Position numbers and translations under genes: made by a program. Shown one piece after another: positions 1-5,478 of a DNA stretch of 5,579 nucleotides (position 1 is its first letter; every line of letters starts with the position of its first letter). Source of the DNA: Actinomycetes bacterium (GTDB taxonomy: Bacteria; Actinomycetota; Actinomycetes; Actinomycetales; Microbacteriaceae); the NCBI GenBank assembly GCA_021793715.1, contig JAJYSF010000085.1:1-5579 (forward strand), given 5' to 3'. The notes under the pieces are model-generated. The model was not told the origin of the DNA. It saw only the letters and a list, made by a program, of their open reading frames with translations, and did not search any database.

Positions 1-319
1 CCCCTTGGTGGGTGGGGGTCGGGGTCACGACCGCGTGCGGCGCGTCGGGGTGCTTCTCGACCCACGCCTTCACGTAGGGGCAGACGGGCGCGATCGCCCA
101 ACCCTCGTCGGCCGCATCGGCGACCGTCTCGCGCACCAGGCGCGAGGCGAGGCCCTGGCCGCCATACTCCTCATCGACGCGGGTGTGGAACAGCACACGG
201 TCGCCATCGACATCGACGTACTCCTCCTCGCCGATCACCGTGTTGTCGCGTTCGCGGTCGAGGAGCACGTACCGGCTCTCATCGGCGCGGTGTTCGATTG
301 CGTAGCGTTCATCGGACAT
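1..319 (-). CDS. Small GNAT-family N-acetyltransferase (YjdJ/NATD1-like), 3' end cut by window edge
   Basis: The visible 106 residues match the short, stand-alone GNAT family represented by bacterial YjdJ and eukaryotic NATD1. These are predicted acetyl-CoA-dependent N-acetyltransferases of about 95-110 residues whose substrate is generally unknown. The order of landmarks fits: an N-terminal beta-hairpin (RYVLLDRERDNTVIGEEEY, residues 17-34), then HTRV at 45-48, the acetyl-CoA pyrophosphate loop YGGQGLASRLV at 52-62, and the family's PVCPYVKAWVEKHPD segment (78-92) with Cys80 and the terminal His-Pro. No stop codon is reached, but by family length only a few residues should be missing; the tail is rich in Pro and Thr. 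The start is ATG at 319, preceded by AAGGAG with six bases between. It lies 9 bases after the pirin stop on the same strand, so the two are very likely co-transcribed. The family call is confident; the acetyl acceptor cannot be deduced. Confidence 0.9.
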   Translation of the reverse strand, partial: MSDERYAIEHRADESRYVLLDRERDNTVIGEEEYVDVDGDRVLFHTRVDEEYGGQGLASRLVRETVADAADEGWAIAPVCPYVKAWVEKHPDAPHAVVTPTPTHQG

Positions 320-324
320 GTCGT

Positions 325-330
325 CTCCTT
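325..330 (-). promoter_or_regulatory. Ribosome binding site of the GNAT gene overlapping the pirin stop codon
   Basis: On the minus strand AAGGAG occupies 330-325, with six bases to the ATG at 319-317. Its first two A residues are also the last two bases of the pirin TAA stop (331-329). The site fixes the GNAT start and suggests that ribosomes ending on pirin can re-initiate directly. Confidence 0.8.
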
Positions 331-1315
331 ACTCGCGCGGGCGCAGCCGCACGTTCGGCAGGGCGGGAGCGGGAAGCGGGTCGGGCTCGCCGTCCGGAAA
401 CTGACCGAAGAGCGGATCCGGCTCGGCGCCCGCGAGTTCGAAGCCGAGCTCGGCCTGGTAGCGCTGGCGGAACGCAGCGACCTCGTCGTGCGAGCGGCCC
501 ACGAAGTTCCACCACATCACGATCTGCTCTCCGAGGGGCACCCCGCCCAGCAGGATGACGCGCGCGTCGCGCGGTGCAGAGATCGTCAGCGTGTCGCTGC
601 CGAGCGGCGCATACCCGAGGGCGCGGTGCGGAATCGTCGTGCCGTTGACCACGACGTCGCCGGTCTCGGCGAGTGCCGCGAGTTCGAAATCACGCCGGAC
701 GTCGAGCGTCACTTCCGAGCCGGCCGCGAGGGTGAGCTCCGCGCCCAGCAGGTCGGGCGTTCTCGTATCCACCGGGGAGGCGGATCCGGCGAGCGCGCCG
801 AGGAACACGCGCACGCTGACGCCGGGGGCGGGCGTGACCGGGGCGGGGACGTAGTGCGCGAAGTGGTTCTCTGAGAAGCGCGTCGACTCGGGCATGGCGT
901 ACCAGAGCTGTACGCCGTGCAGCGTGGTCGTCTCGGGCGTCGAGATCTCCTGGTGCGTGATGCCGCGTCCGGCGATCATGAGATTCAACTCGCCGGGCCG
1001 CACGCGCGCTGCGTTGCCGCCCGAGTCGAGGTGATCGATCTCGCCGCTGAAGACCCACGACACTGTCGCGAGCCCGGTGTGCGGGTGCCGCGGCACGCGC
1101 ATGCCGCCCGTGAGCGAGACGTCGTCGGGCCCGTAGTGGTCGAGGAAGCACCAGGATCCGACGAGCGAGCGCTTGCGTTGCGGGAGCGTGCGCGAGACCG
1201 GCATCGCGCGGGGCCCGCCGAGCGGCACCGATCGCGGCAACAGCACCTCGACGTCGACGCACGGCTCGCCCGCCTCGAGCAGGGCGAGGTCGGGGGATCG
1301 CTCCAGGTTGCTCAT
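329..1315 (-). CDS. Pirin family protein (bicupin, Fe-binding type)
   Basis: This is a 328-residue cytoplasmic two-cupin protein. The N-terminal cupin has the family signature GMRVPRHPHTGLATVSWVFS (residues 71-90), then GEIDHLDSGG (91-100), and GRGITHQE at 116-123. By alignment with human pirin the metal ligands would be His77, His79, His121 and Glu123, all present, so an active iron site is expected. Residues from about 190 to 285 form the C-terminal pirin cupin, with MWWNFVGRSHDEV near its end; a proline-rich tail follows. Family members act as quercetin dioxygenases or as redox-sensing protein partners; which applies here cannot be read from sequence. I chose ATG 1315 (MSNLERSP) over the upstream in-frame ATG at 1354. 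Sequence between them looks like promoter, and a -10-like TACGCT ends seven bases before 1315. It is the first gene of a pair with the downstream acetyltransferase and is transcribed divergently from the PadR gene. Confidence 0.95.
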   Translation of the reverse strand: MSNLERSPDLALLEAGEPCVDVEVLLPRSVPLGGPRAMPVSRTLPQRKRSLVGSWCFLDHYGPDDVSLTGGMRVPRHPHTGLATVSWVFSGEIDHLDSGGNAARVRPGELNLMIAGRGITHQEISTPETTTLHGVQLWYAMPESTRFSENHFAHYVPAPVTPAPGVSVRVFLGALAGSASPVDTRTPDLLGAELTLAAGSEVTLDVRRDFELAALAETGDVVVNGTTIPHRALGYAPLGSDTLTISAPRDARVILLGGVPLGEQIVMWWNFVGRSHDEVAAFRQRYQAELGFELAGAEPDPLFGQFPDGEPDPLPAPALPNVRLRPRE

Positions 1316-1321
1316 GCCCTC

Positions 1322-1327
1322 AGCGTA
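1322..1327 (-). promoter_or_regulatory. Possible -10 box of a leaderless pirin promoter
   Basis: TACGCT reads 1327-1322 on the minus strand, with six bases (GAGGGC) to the pirin ATG at 1315. Actinobacterial transcripts usually begin six to eight bases after the -10 box, so the mRNA would start at or within a base or two of the A of the ATG, that is, leaderless. The only SD-like string, GAGGG, sits one base from the ATG, too near to work well. No convincing -35 is seen at 16-19 bases; TTGGGT at 1354-1349 would need a 21-base spacer. Confidence 0.45.
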
Positions 1328-1377
1328 CGGACTTCCGGGGTCGACGCCACCCAAATGGCACGCACGTCATCGCGTGA

Positions 1378-1407
1378 TTGACAATAGTGTGTGACGCACA
1401 GTATTGT
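1378..1407 (+). promoter_or_regulatory. Promoter of the padR-HAAS operon
   Basis: A perfect -35 hexamer TTGACA (1378-1383) is followed after 18 bases by TATTGT (1402-1407), a 4-of-6 match to the -10 consensus. The expected transcription start, seven to eight bases after the -10, falls on the A of the ATG at 1415, so the PadR message is probably leaderless. The promoter elements are embedded in the palindrome described separately, which implies repression by occlusion. Confidence 0.7.
1381..1407. promoter_or_regulatory. 27-bp inverted repeat, probable PadR operator
   Basis: The left arm ACAATAGTGTGTG (1381-1393) and right arm CGCACAGTATTGT (1395-1407) are inverted copies matching at 11 of 13 positions around a central A at 1394. 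The palindrome overlaps the last bases of the -35, fills the spacer and covers the whole -10 of the padR promoter. PadR proteins are dimers that usually bind such dyads in their own promoter. Binding here would block RNA polymerase and so autorepress the operon. Its left edge is about 66 bases from the pirin start, so an effect on the divergent gene is possible but not shown. Confidence 0.75.
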
Positions 1408-1414
1408 GGTGGAC

Positions 1415-1747
1415 ATGAGCGATGGATCCGATCTGCACCTGCAGGAGCTGCGCCGCGGCACCGTGGTGCTCGCGTGCCTCACCCTGCTGCGGCGCCCGGG
1501 GTACGGCTACGGGCTGCTCGAGCAGCTCGCCGATCGCGGGTTCGCGACCGACGCCAACACGCTGTACCCGCTGCTGCGGCGCCTCGAGAAGCAGGGGTTC
1601 CTGCGGAGCGAATGGGATACCGCCGAATCGCGGCCGCGCAAGTTCTACCGCACCTCCGATGAGGGGATGCGGCTCGCCGAAGACATGACCAGGGAATGGC
1701 GCGCGCTCAGTCGCGCGATCGGGTCACTCGACCAGGAAGGGACGTGA
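1415..1747 (+). CDS. PadR-family transcriptional repressor
   Basis: This 110-residue protein is almost entirely a PadR winged helix-turn-helix domain. Visible family landmarks are RGTVVLACLTLLRRPGYGYGLL (split across residues 14-35: helix 1 then the GYGYGLLEQL turn), the recognition helix region TLYPLLRRLEKQGFL (49-63), and the wing RPRKFYRTSDEG (73-84), with a short C-terminal helix for dimerisation. This is the compact subfamily without a long C-terminal domain. The ATG at 1415 is preferred to the in-frame GTG at 1391, because the GTG lies inside the promoter spacer and operator. The stop TGA overlaps the GTG start of the next gene. Pairing with a HAAS-domain membrane protein is a recurrent arrangement, in which the membrane partner is thought to signal to the PadR regulator. 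Targets beyond its own operon cannot be inferred. Confidence 0.93.
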   Translation: MSDGSDLHLQELRRGTVVLACLTLLRRPGYGYGLLEQLADRGFATDANTLYPLLRRLEKQGFLRSEWDTAESRPRKFYRTSDEGMRLAEDMTREWRALSRAIGSLDQEGT

Positions 1748-2697
1748 GCACGATGACCGCCACGCTGACCGAACGCTATATCGAGGCGACGGTGCGTCGT
1801 CTGCCCGCGACCGCGCAGGACGACGTACGTCGCGAGCTCGAGGCCTCCATCGCGGACGCCGTCGAGGCTCGCATCGAGCAGGGTGAGTCGCCCGCCGAGG
1901 CGGAACACGCCGCGCTCACCGAGCTGGGCGATCCCGCCGTGTTGGCGAGCGGTTTCGCCGACCGGCCGCTGCACCTGATCGGTCCGCGTTTCTACCTCTC
2001 GTGGATGCGGCTGATGAAGATCCTGCTGTGGACGCTTCCGCCCCTGGCCGCGGTGGGTGGCGCGATCGGGCACGCGGTCACCGGCGCCGGGTTCGGCACC
2101 GTCTTCGCCGAGGCGATCGTCCTCGCGATCAGCGTCGCCGTGCACACCGCATTCTGGACGACGCTCATCTTCGCGGTGATCGAACGCACCGGAGCGGAAC
2201 TCCCGTCGATGTGGACCGTCGATCAGCTTCCCGAGGTGCCGGAGAAGGAGGGCGGGTGGACCGACGCGATCGCGTCGCTCGTCTTCCTCGCGCTCGCGAC
2301 CGGCGCGTTCATCTGGGACGCTCTGCGCGGGGTCGTGTACGCGGGGGACGAGTGGATCTCGGTTCTCGGATCTGGCCTGTGGCCGTGGTGGATGACGGCG
2401 CTGTTTGCCATCATGGCGGCCGAGGCGGTGTTCGTCGTCCTTCGGGCGCTGCGCGGGCGTTGGACGGTCGGCTTCGCCATCGGGCGCACCGTGCTGGCCG
2501 GGCTCTTCGTGAGTTGGACGGCCACGGTGCTGGGGCGCGACCTCTTGCTGAACCCCGAGGTCGTGGCGCTGCTTGCCGAGCGCAATGTCGGAGACGATGT
2601 CGTCGCGATCCTCGCCATTCTCCTCGCGGCCAGCGTCGCCGCAGGCGCCGTCTGGTCGATCATCGTGGCCTGGAGCGGGGCGCGCGGAGACCGCTGA
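1744..2697 (+). CDS. HAAS-domain (DUF1700/permease-prefix-like) six-helix membrane protein
   Basis: The 317-residue product begins with a helical cytoplasmic domain of the HAAS/DUF1700 type. Its pattern is LTERYIEATVRRLP (8-21), then DVRRELEASIADAVEAR (27-43), EGESP-like GESPAEAEHAAL (47-58) and the hallmark ELGDPAVLASGF (60-71), followed by LIGPRFYLSWMRLMKI at 78-93. About six hydrophobic spans follow, near 89-109, 118-146, 175-197, 211-236, 243-264 and 284-309, with no transporter or enzyme motif. HAAS domains typically occur next to PadR genes and are thought to relay a signal to the regulator. The start GTG 1744 overlaps the padR stop (GTGA) and has AGGAAGG just upstream, so translation is coupled. 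ATG 1753, three codons later, is the alternative, but its distance from the SD is long. The ligand or stress sensed by the membrane part is unknown. It may regulate PadR by tethering, or be the effector the operon exists to control. Confidence 0.85.
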   Translation: MSTMTATLTERYIEATVRRLPATAQDDVRRELEASIADAVEARIEQGESPAEAEHAALTELGDPAVLASGFADRPLHLIGPRFYLSWMRLMKILLWTLPPLAAVGGAIGHAVTGAGFGTVFAEAIVLAISVAVHTAFWTTLIFAVIERTGAELPSMWTVDQLPEVPEKEGGWTDAIASLVFLALATGAFIWDALRGVVYAGDEWISVLGSGLWPWWMTALFAIMAAEAVFVVLRALRGRWTVGFAIGRTVLAGLFVSWTATVLGRDLLLNPEVVALLAERNVGDDVVAILAILLAASVAAGAVWSIIVAWSGARGDR

Positions 2698-2704
2698 CGG
2701 CGCG

Positions 2705-2714
2705 TACGCTGGAG
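2705..2714 (+). promoter_or_regulatory. Possible -10 box and SD ahead of the 208-residue gene
   Basis: TACGCT (2705-2710), identical to the box before pirin, is immediately followed by GGAG (2711-2714), four bases before the ATG at 2719. The gene could therefore be read from its own start near the ATG, or as the third gene of the padR operon using GGAG as a ribosome site. No good -35 is visible, so the promoter reading is the weaker half. Confidence 0.4.
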
Positions 2715-2718
2715 CGCG

Positions 2719-3345
2719 ATGTCCAACGACTTCCCTCGCCCCGTCTTCCGCCCGTCGGCGACGTTCGATCGGCTCTTCAGCTCCGAAGACCCGGCCGAGG
2801 TCTCGCGCGCCGCGCATTCGACGGCCGCGACGCTCCTTGCGCGCGTGCGCGACGAGGATCGCGCCGTCGTCGAGCGGCTCGTGTCGTTCACCGCCGAGCA
2901 CGGCATCGACGACATCGCGCAGCTGTGGTCCCGCTCTCCCGCCCGTACGCTGCCCGGCGCGCTGTGGCGGCTGTATCTGATGCAGCTCAGCATCCACGAC
3001 GATCCGCGCACGGCGTCGTTGCTGTACGAGCGCGGCCGCGTTGAGCTGCGCACGGCGGACTCCCTCATCGCCGGCGCCCCGACACCGGCGAGCCCCGCTG
3101 AGCTCGTCGATCTGATCGACACGATCCTGCGTGGCGCCTTCGCGGGCGACTTCGCCGTCGCGCTCGACCGGACCGCGGCGTTCTGCCGGGTCCAGGCGTC
3201 GGGATCGACGCATCTCGCCGACGACTACGAGGTCACGGATCCCGAGCGCGCGACCGCGTTCACGACGCGCGCGCTGCGCCTCGCCGCGACGGCCGACGAG
3301 CTCGCGGTCGCCTCGCGCCTTTGGCGACGAGACGACCTGATCTGA
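2719..3345 (+). CDS. Uncharacterised 208-residue soluble helical protein
   Basis: I do not recognise a defined domain. The protein is predicted mostly helical and soluble, with no signal peptide or membrane span. It starts with a proline-bearing segment (PRPVFRPSATFDRLF, 6-20), then an acidic/helical part (DPAEVSRAAHSTAATLLARV, 24-43), and a tract that looks strongly constrained: TLPGALWRLYLMQLSIHDDP (77-96) and LLYERGRVEL (101-110). The C-terminal half has LVDLIDTILRGAFAGDFAVALDRTAAFCRV (129-158, split at the central Gly) and ends in basic and acidic residues. I recall that similar small actinobacterial proteins are sometimes labelled 'RNA polymerase subunit beta'; nothing in this length or sequence supports that label. 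Codon use matches its neighbours, so it is a real resident gene. It lies 21 bases after the HAAS gene and may belong to the same operon, or be read from a box at 2705. It converges on pstB. Confidence 0.85.
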   Translation: MSNDFPRPVFRPSATFDRLFSSEDPAEVSRAAHSTAATLLARVRDEDRAVVERLVSFTAEHGIDDIAQLWSRSPARTLPGALWRLYLMQLSIHDDPRTASLLYERGRVELRTADSLIAGAPTPASPAELVDLIDTILRGAFAGDFAVALDRTAAFCRVQASGSTHLADDYEVTDPERATAFTTRALRLAATADELAVASRLWRRDDLI

Positions 3346-3411
3346 CGAGCGCGGTCGGGCGGCATCTCAAGCCGCGGCCCTTCCTGCGGGCGCGAAAAGG
3401 CCGGGCCGCAG

Positions 3412-3451
3412 AAAACGCCTCTCGGCGGAAGGCCGCTCGAAGCGGCGAGAG
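3412..3451 (-). terminator. Candidate intrinsic terminator on the pstB side
   Basis: Read on the minus strand, a 6-bp stem CTCTCG/CGAGAG encloses a 5-bp hairpin CCGCT-TCG-AGCGG. It is followed by GGCG and four T residues (3415-3412). A rival small hairpin, CGCC-GAGA-GGCG, sits directly against the T-run. The stem is GC-rich and the U-run short, so it is a moderate candidate. It lies about 80-120 bases after the pstB stop and could end the pst operon or a short RNA begun near 3486. Confidence 0.4.
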
Positions 3452-3493
3452 TTGGAGCCCGGGGTTTTGACTGCGACCCGGCACACTCAGTGT

Positions 3494-3520
3494 AACGGCG
3501 CAGGCGCCAGACGTATTCCC
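3494..3520 (-). promoter_or_regulatory. Candidate SigH/SigR-type (ECF) promoter reading away from pstB
   Basis: On the minus strand GGGAATA (3520-3514) is followed by CGTT (3497-3494). That gives GGGAAT, 18 bases, GTT, the spacing and bases known for actinobacterial SigR/SigH thiol-oxidative-stress promoters. An overlapping vegetative-type -10, TACACT (3494-3489), is also present, without a matching TTGACA. Transcription would begin around 3482-3487 and enter the structured spacer, where no protein gene is evident. Chance occurrence is possible because the core motif is short. Confidence 0.4.
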
Positions 3521-3531
3521 CGCGCGCCGGA

Positions 3532-4311
3532 TCAGCCGAAGCGTCCGGAGACGTAGTCCTCGGTGGCCTTCTGGGTGGGTGCCGTGAAGATCTTCGTCGT
3601 GTCGTCGTACTCGATGAGCTTGCCCGGCTTGCCGGTCCCGGCGATGTTGAAGAACGCGGTCTTGTCGCTCACGCGGCTGGCCTGCTGCATGTTGTGCGTG
3701 ACGATCACCACCGTGTAGTCGTTCTTGATCTCGGCGATGAGCTCTTCGATCGCGAACGTTGAGATCGGGTCTAGCGCCGAACAGGGCTCGTCCATGAGGA
3801 TCACGTCGGGGGAGACCGCGATGGCGCGCGCGATGCAGAGCCGCTGCTGCTGTCCGCCCGACAGGCCCGATCCGGGCTTGTCGAGGCGATCCTTGACCTC
3901 GTTCCACAGGTTCGCACCGCGCAGCGACTGCTCGAGGAGCCCGTCCTGGTCGCTCTTCGCCATGCGCCGGTTGTTCAGCTTGACGCCGGCGAGCACGTTG
4001 TCGCGGATCGACATCGTCGGGAACGGGTTGGGGCGCTGGAAGACCATGCCGACCTGGCGGCGCACGAGCACCGGGTCGACGCCCGCGCCGTAGAGGTTCT
4101 TGCCGTCGATCATGACCTGGCCCTCGACGCGGGCGCCGGGGATCACCTCGTGCATGCGGTTGAGCGTGCGCAGGAAGGTCGATTTGCCGCAGCCGGACGG
4201 GCCGATGAACGCCGTCACCGTGCCGGGCTGCACGTCGAGCGAGACGCCTTCGACGGCGAGGAAGTCGCCGTAGTAGACGTTGAGGTCGTTGACTTCGATG
4301 CTCTTGGACAT
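3532..4311 (-). CDS. pstB: Phosphate ABC transporter ATP-binding protein PstB
   Basis: This 259-residue ATPase of the PstSCAB high-affinity phosphate importer hydrolyses ATP on the cytoplasmic face of the PstC-PstA channel. All ABC motifs are intact: Walker [10 protein letters not shown] (37-45), Q-loop [12 protein letters not shown] (91-102) with the PstB-typical RPNPFP, signature LSGGQQQR (150-157), Walker B VILMDEP (170-176) with Asp174 and Glu175, D-loop SALDP (178-182), and switch His206 in [30 protein letters not shown] near the N-terminus and [18 protein letters not shown] at the end are classic PstB. Length is normal for the family. The start ATG 4311 has AGAAGGA (4323-4317) five bases upstream; longer in-frame readings would run back over the pstA end and lack family similarity. 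It follows pstA after 35 bases in the same operon and is its last gene here, with no phoU behind it. Expression is expected to follow phosphate starvation, but the control region lies outside the window. Confidence 0.97.
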   Translation of the reverse strand: MSKSIEVNDLNVYYGDFLAVEGVSLDVQPGTVTAFIGPSGCGKSTFLRTLNRMHEVIPGARVEGQVMIDGKNLYGAGVDPVLVRRQVGMVFQRPNPFPTMSIRDNVLAGVKLNNRRMAKSDQDGLLEQSLRGANLWNEVKDRLDKPGSGLSGGQQQRLCIARAIAVSPDVILMDEPCSALDPISTFAIEELIAEIKNDYTVVIVTHNMQQASRVSDKTAFFNIAGTGKPGKLIEYDDTTKIFTAPTQKATEDYVSGRFG

Positions 4312-4346
4312 CTGGATCCTTCTGTTGCTTTCGAAAAGTTTCTCGT

Positions 4347-5477
4347 TCAGCGGCCGCGCGTCTTCGGTGCGAAGAACTTCGACACGAGGCGCGCGATGAG
4401 GTTGAGCGCCATGACGATGACGAGCAGCGTGAGCGCGGCGGCCCATGCGCGGGCGATGGACTCGTCCGGCGCCGAAGCGCTCGGGTACATCACCTGGTTG
4501 TAGACGAAGACGGGCAACGTCATCATCTGGCCGTTTCCGGACTCAAACGCGTTCAGCTGCATGTTGGCGGTGAAGCCCGCCGTGAGCAGCAGCGGCGCGG
4601 TTTCGCCGATGACGCGCGCGATCGCCAGCACGACCGAGGTCGTGATGCCCGCGATCGACGTCGGCAGGACGACCTTCACGATCGTCAGCCACTTCGGCAC
4701 GCCGAGCGCGTAGGACGCCTCGCGCAGTTCGTTCGGCACGATCCGCAGCATCTCCTCGGATCCGCGCACCACGACGGGGATCATCAGAACGCAGAGCGAC
4801 AGGGCACCCATGATGCCCATTCGCACGCCCGGGCCCATCAGGAGCGCGAAGACTGAGTAGATGAACAGGCCGGCGACGATCGACGGGATGCCCGTCATGA
4901 CGTCGACGAAGAACGTGATGCCCTTGGCGAGCTTGCCGCCGGCGCCGTACTCGACGAGATAGATCGAGGTCATGAGGCCGATGGGCACCGAGATGATCGT
5001 TGCGAGGCCCGTGATGATGAGCGTGCCCCAGATCGCGTGGACGGCGCCGCCGCCCTCGGCGACCACGTTGCGCATCGACCACGTGAAGAAGGTCATGTCG
5101 AAGCGGTCGAGGCCGTTGATGACGACCGTCCAGAGGACGGAGGCGAGCGGGAGACAGGCGAGCACGAACGCCGTCGAGATGAGCGCGGTCATCAACCGGT
5201 CGATCGCGTGGCGCCGACTCTCGGCGATCGCGGAGAGCACGCCGATGAACACGATGTACATCACCATGCCGACGAACAACGCGCCGACGATGTTGAAGTC
5301 CGCGAGGTCTGCTTCGAGGTTCATGACCGCGAACACCGCGAAGGCGATCGCCATGGCGCCGGCGAGGATGGCCCAGGGCGCCCAGGTCGGCAGCTGCCCG
5401 GAGGTGATGCGCCGGGACTCGAGCTCCGGCGTCTCCGTGGCCTGCTCGTCGGGTCGGGTCGTCGTGGGAGTGGTCAT
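4347..5477 (-). CDS. pstA: Phosphate ABC transporter permease PstA, with N-terminal membrane extension
   Basis: This 376-residue integral membrane subunit pairs with PstC to form the phosphate channel. The canonical PstA core begins around residue 91 ([22 protein letters not shown]). It continues with [31 protein letters not shown] (148-178), [27 protein letters not shown] (187-213), the EAA coupling loop with [16 protein letters not shown] (248-263) that docks on PstB, and [16 protein letters not shown] (287-302); a last helix covers about 343-366. Ahead of this core lie a Thr/Glu-rich cytoplasmic stretch (1-30) and two extra hydrophobic spans (about 33-53 and 62-85), making it longer than the roughly 280-300 residues of E. 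coli-type PstA. ATG 5477 begins one base after the pstC stop, with GGGAG about nine bases upstream, so translation is coupled. Similar extended forms are known to me among actinobacteria; the function of the extra helices is not established. Confidence 0.96.
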   Translation of the reverse strand: MTTPTTTRPDEQATETPELESRRITSGQLPTWAPWAILAGAMAIAFAVFAVMNLEADLADFNIVGALFVGMVMYIVFIGVLSAIAESRRHAIDRLMTALISTAFVLACLPLASVLWTVVINGLDRFDMTFFTWSMRNVVAEGGGAVHAIWGTLIITGLATIISVPIGLMTSIYLVEYGAGGKLAKGITFFVDVMTGIPSIVAGLFIYSVFALLMGPGVRMGIMGALSLCVLMIPVVVRGSEEMLRIVPNELREASYALGVPKWLTIVKVVLPTSIAGITTSVVLAIARVIGETAPLLLTAGFTANMQLNAFESGNGQMMTLPVFVYNQVMYPSASAPDESIARAWAAALTLLVIVMALNLIARLVSKFFAPKTRGR

Positions 5478-5478
5478 G

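Larger units (their letters stand above)
3346..3531. other. Hairpin-rich spacer between convergent genes
   Basis: No protein gene is convincing in these 186 bases. Several inverted repeats are present. GCGGC/GCCGC (3359-3363 with 3371-3375) lies just after the 208-residue gene, but without a T-run. GCGGCCC/GGGCCGC (3374-3380 with 3403-3409) is a perfect 7-bp stem. CTGCGG/CCGCAG (3384-3389 with 3406-3411) competes with that stem. CTCTCG/CGAGAG (3419-3424 with 3446-3451) encloses CCGCT/AGCGG (3433-3437 with 3441-3445). CCGGG/CCCGG (3459-3463 with 3477-3481) and ACACT/AGTGT (3483-3487 with 3489-3493) complete the set. Part of this should end transcription from both sides; the rest may be a small RNA. 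Confidence 0.6.

Noticed and set aside
5..874. A 289-codon plus-strand frame at the left edge
   Set aside because: It lies opposite the GNAT and pirin genes, whose family motifs are clear on the minus strand; it crosses their boundary without any domain of its own.
1316..1354. Upstream ATG at 1354 for pirin
   Set aside because: The extra 13 residues are not pirin-like, no SD precedes the codon, and the segment contains the likely -10 box.
1391..1414. GTG 1391 as the padR start, adding eight residues
   Set aside because: These codons fall within the promoter spacer and the palindrome, and no ribosome site precedes the GTG; PadR similarity begins after ATG 1415.
1645..3213. A 522-codon open frame on the minus strand opposite the HAAS and 208-residue genes
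   Set aside because: Its translation is Arg/Gly/Asp-rich low-complexity sequence typical of the antisense frame of high-GC genes; the plus strand holds recognisable PadR and HAAS sequence with proper starts.
3412..3480. Resemblance of parts of the spacer (GGGCTCC, GGCGGAAGGCC) to RNase P RNA or SRP RNA
   Set aside because: The defining core motifs of either RNA are absent and the region is far too short for RNase P RNA.
3367..3486. A 39-residue basic peptide frame on the minus strand (GTG at 3486, MCRVAVKTPG...) beginning near the expected start of the SigH-like transcript
   Set aside because: The start position is suggestive of leaderless translation, but codon use is unconvincing, the sequence overlaps strong hairpins and the candidate terminator, and no homologue is recognised.
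4312..4446. Longer pstB reading from an upstream start at 4446
   Set aside because: It would overlap the pstA 3' end by about 100 bases with non-PstB sequence, whereas ATG 4311 has a good SD and the normal family N-terminus.
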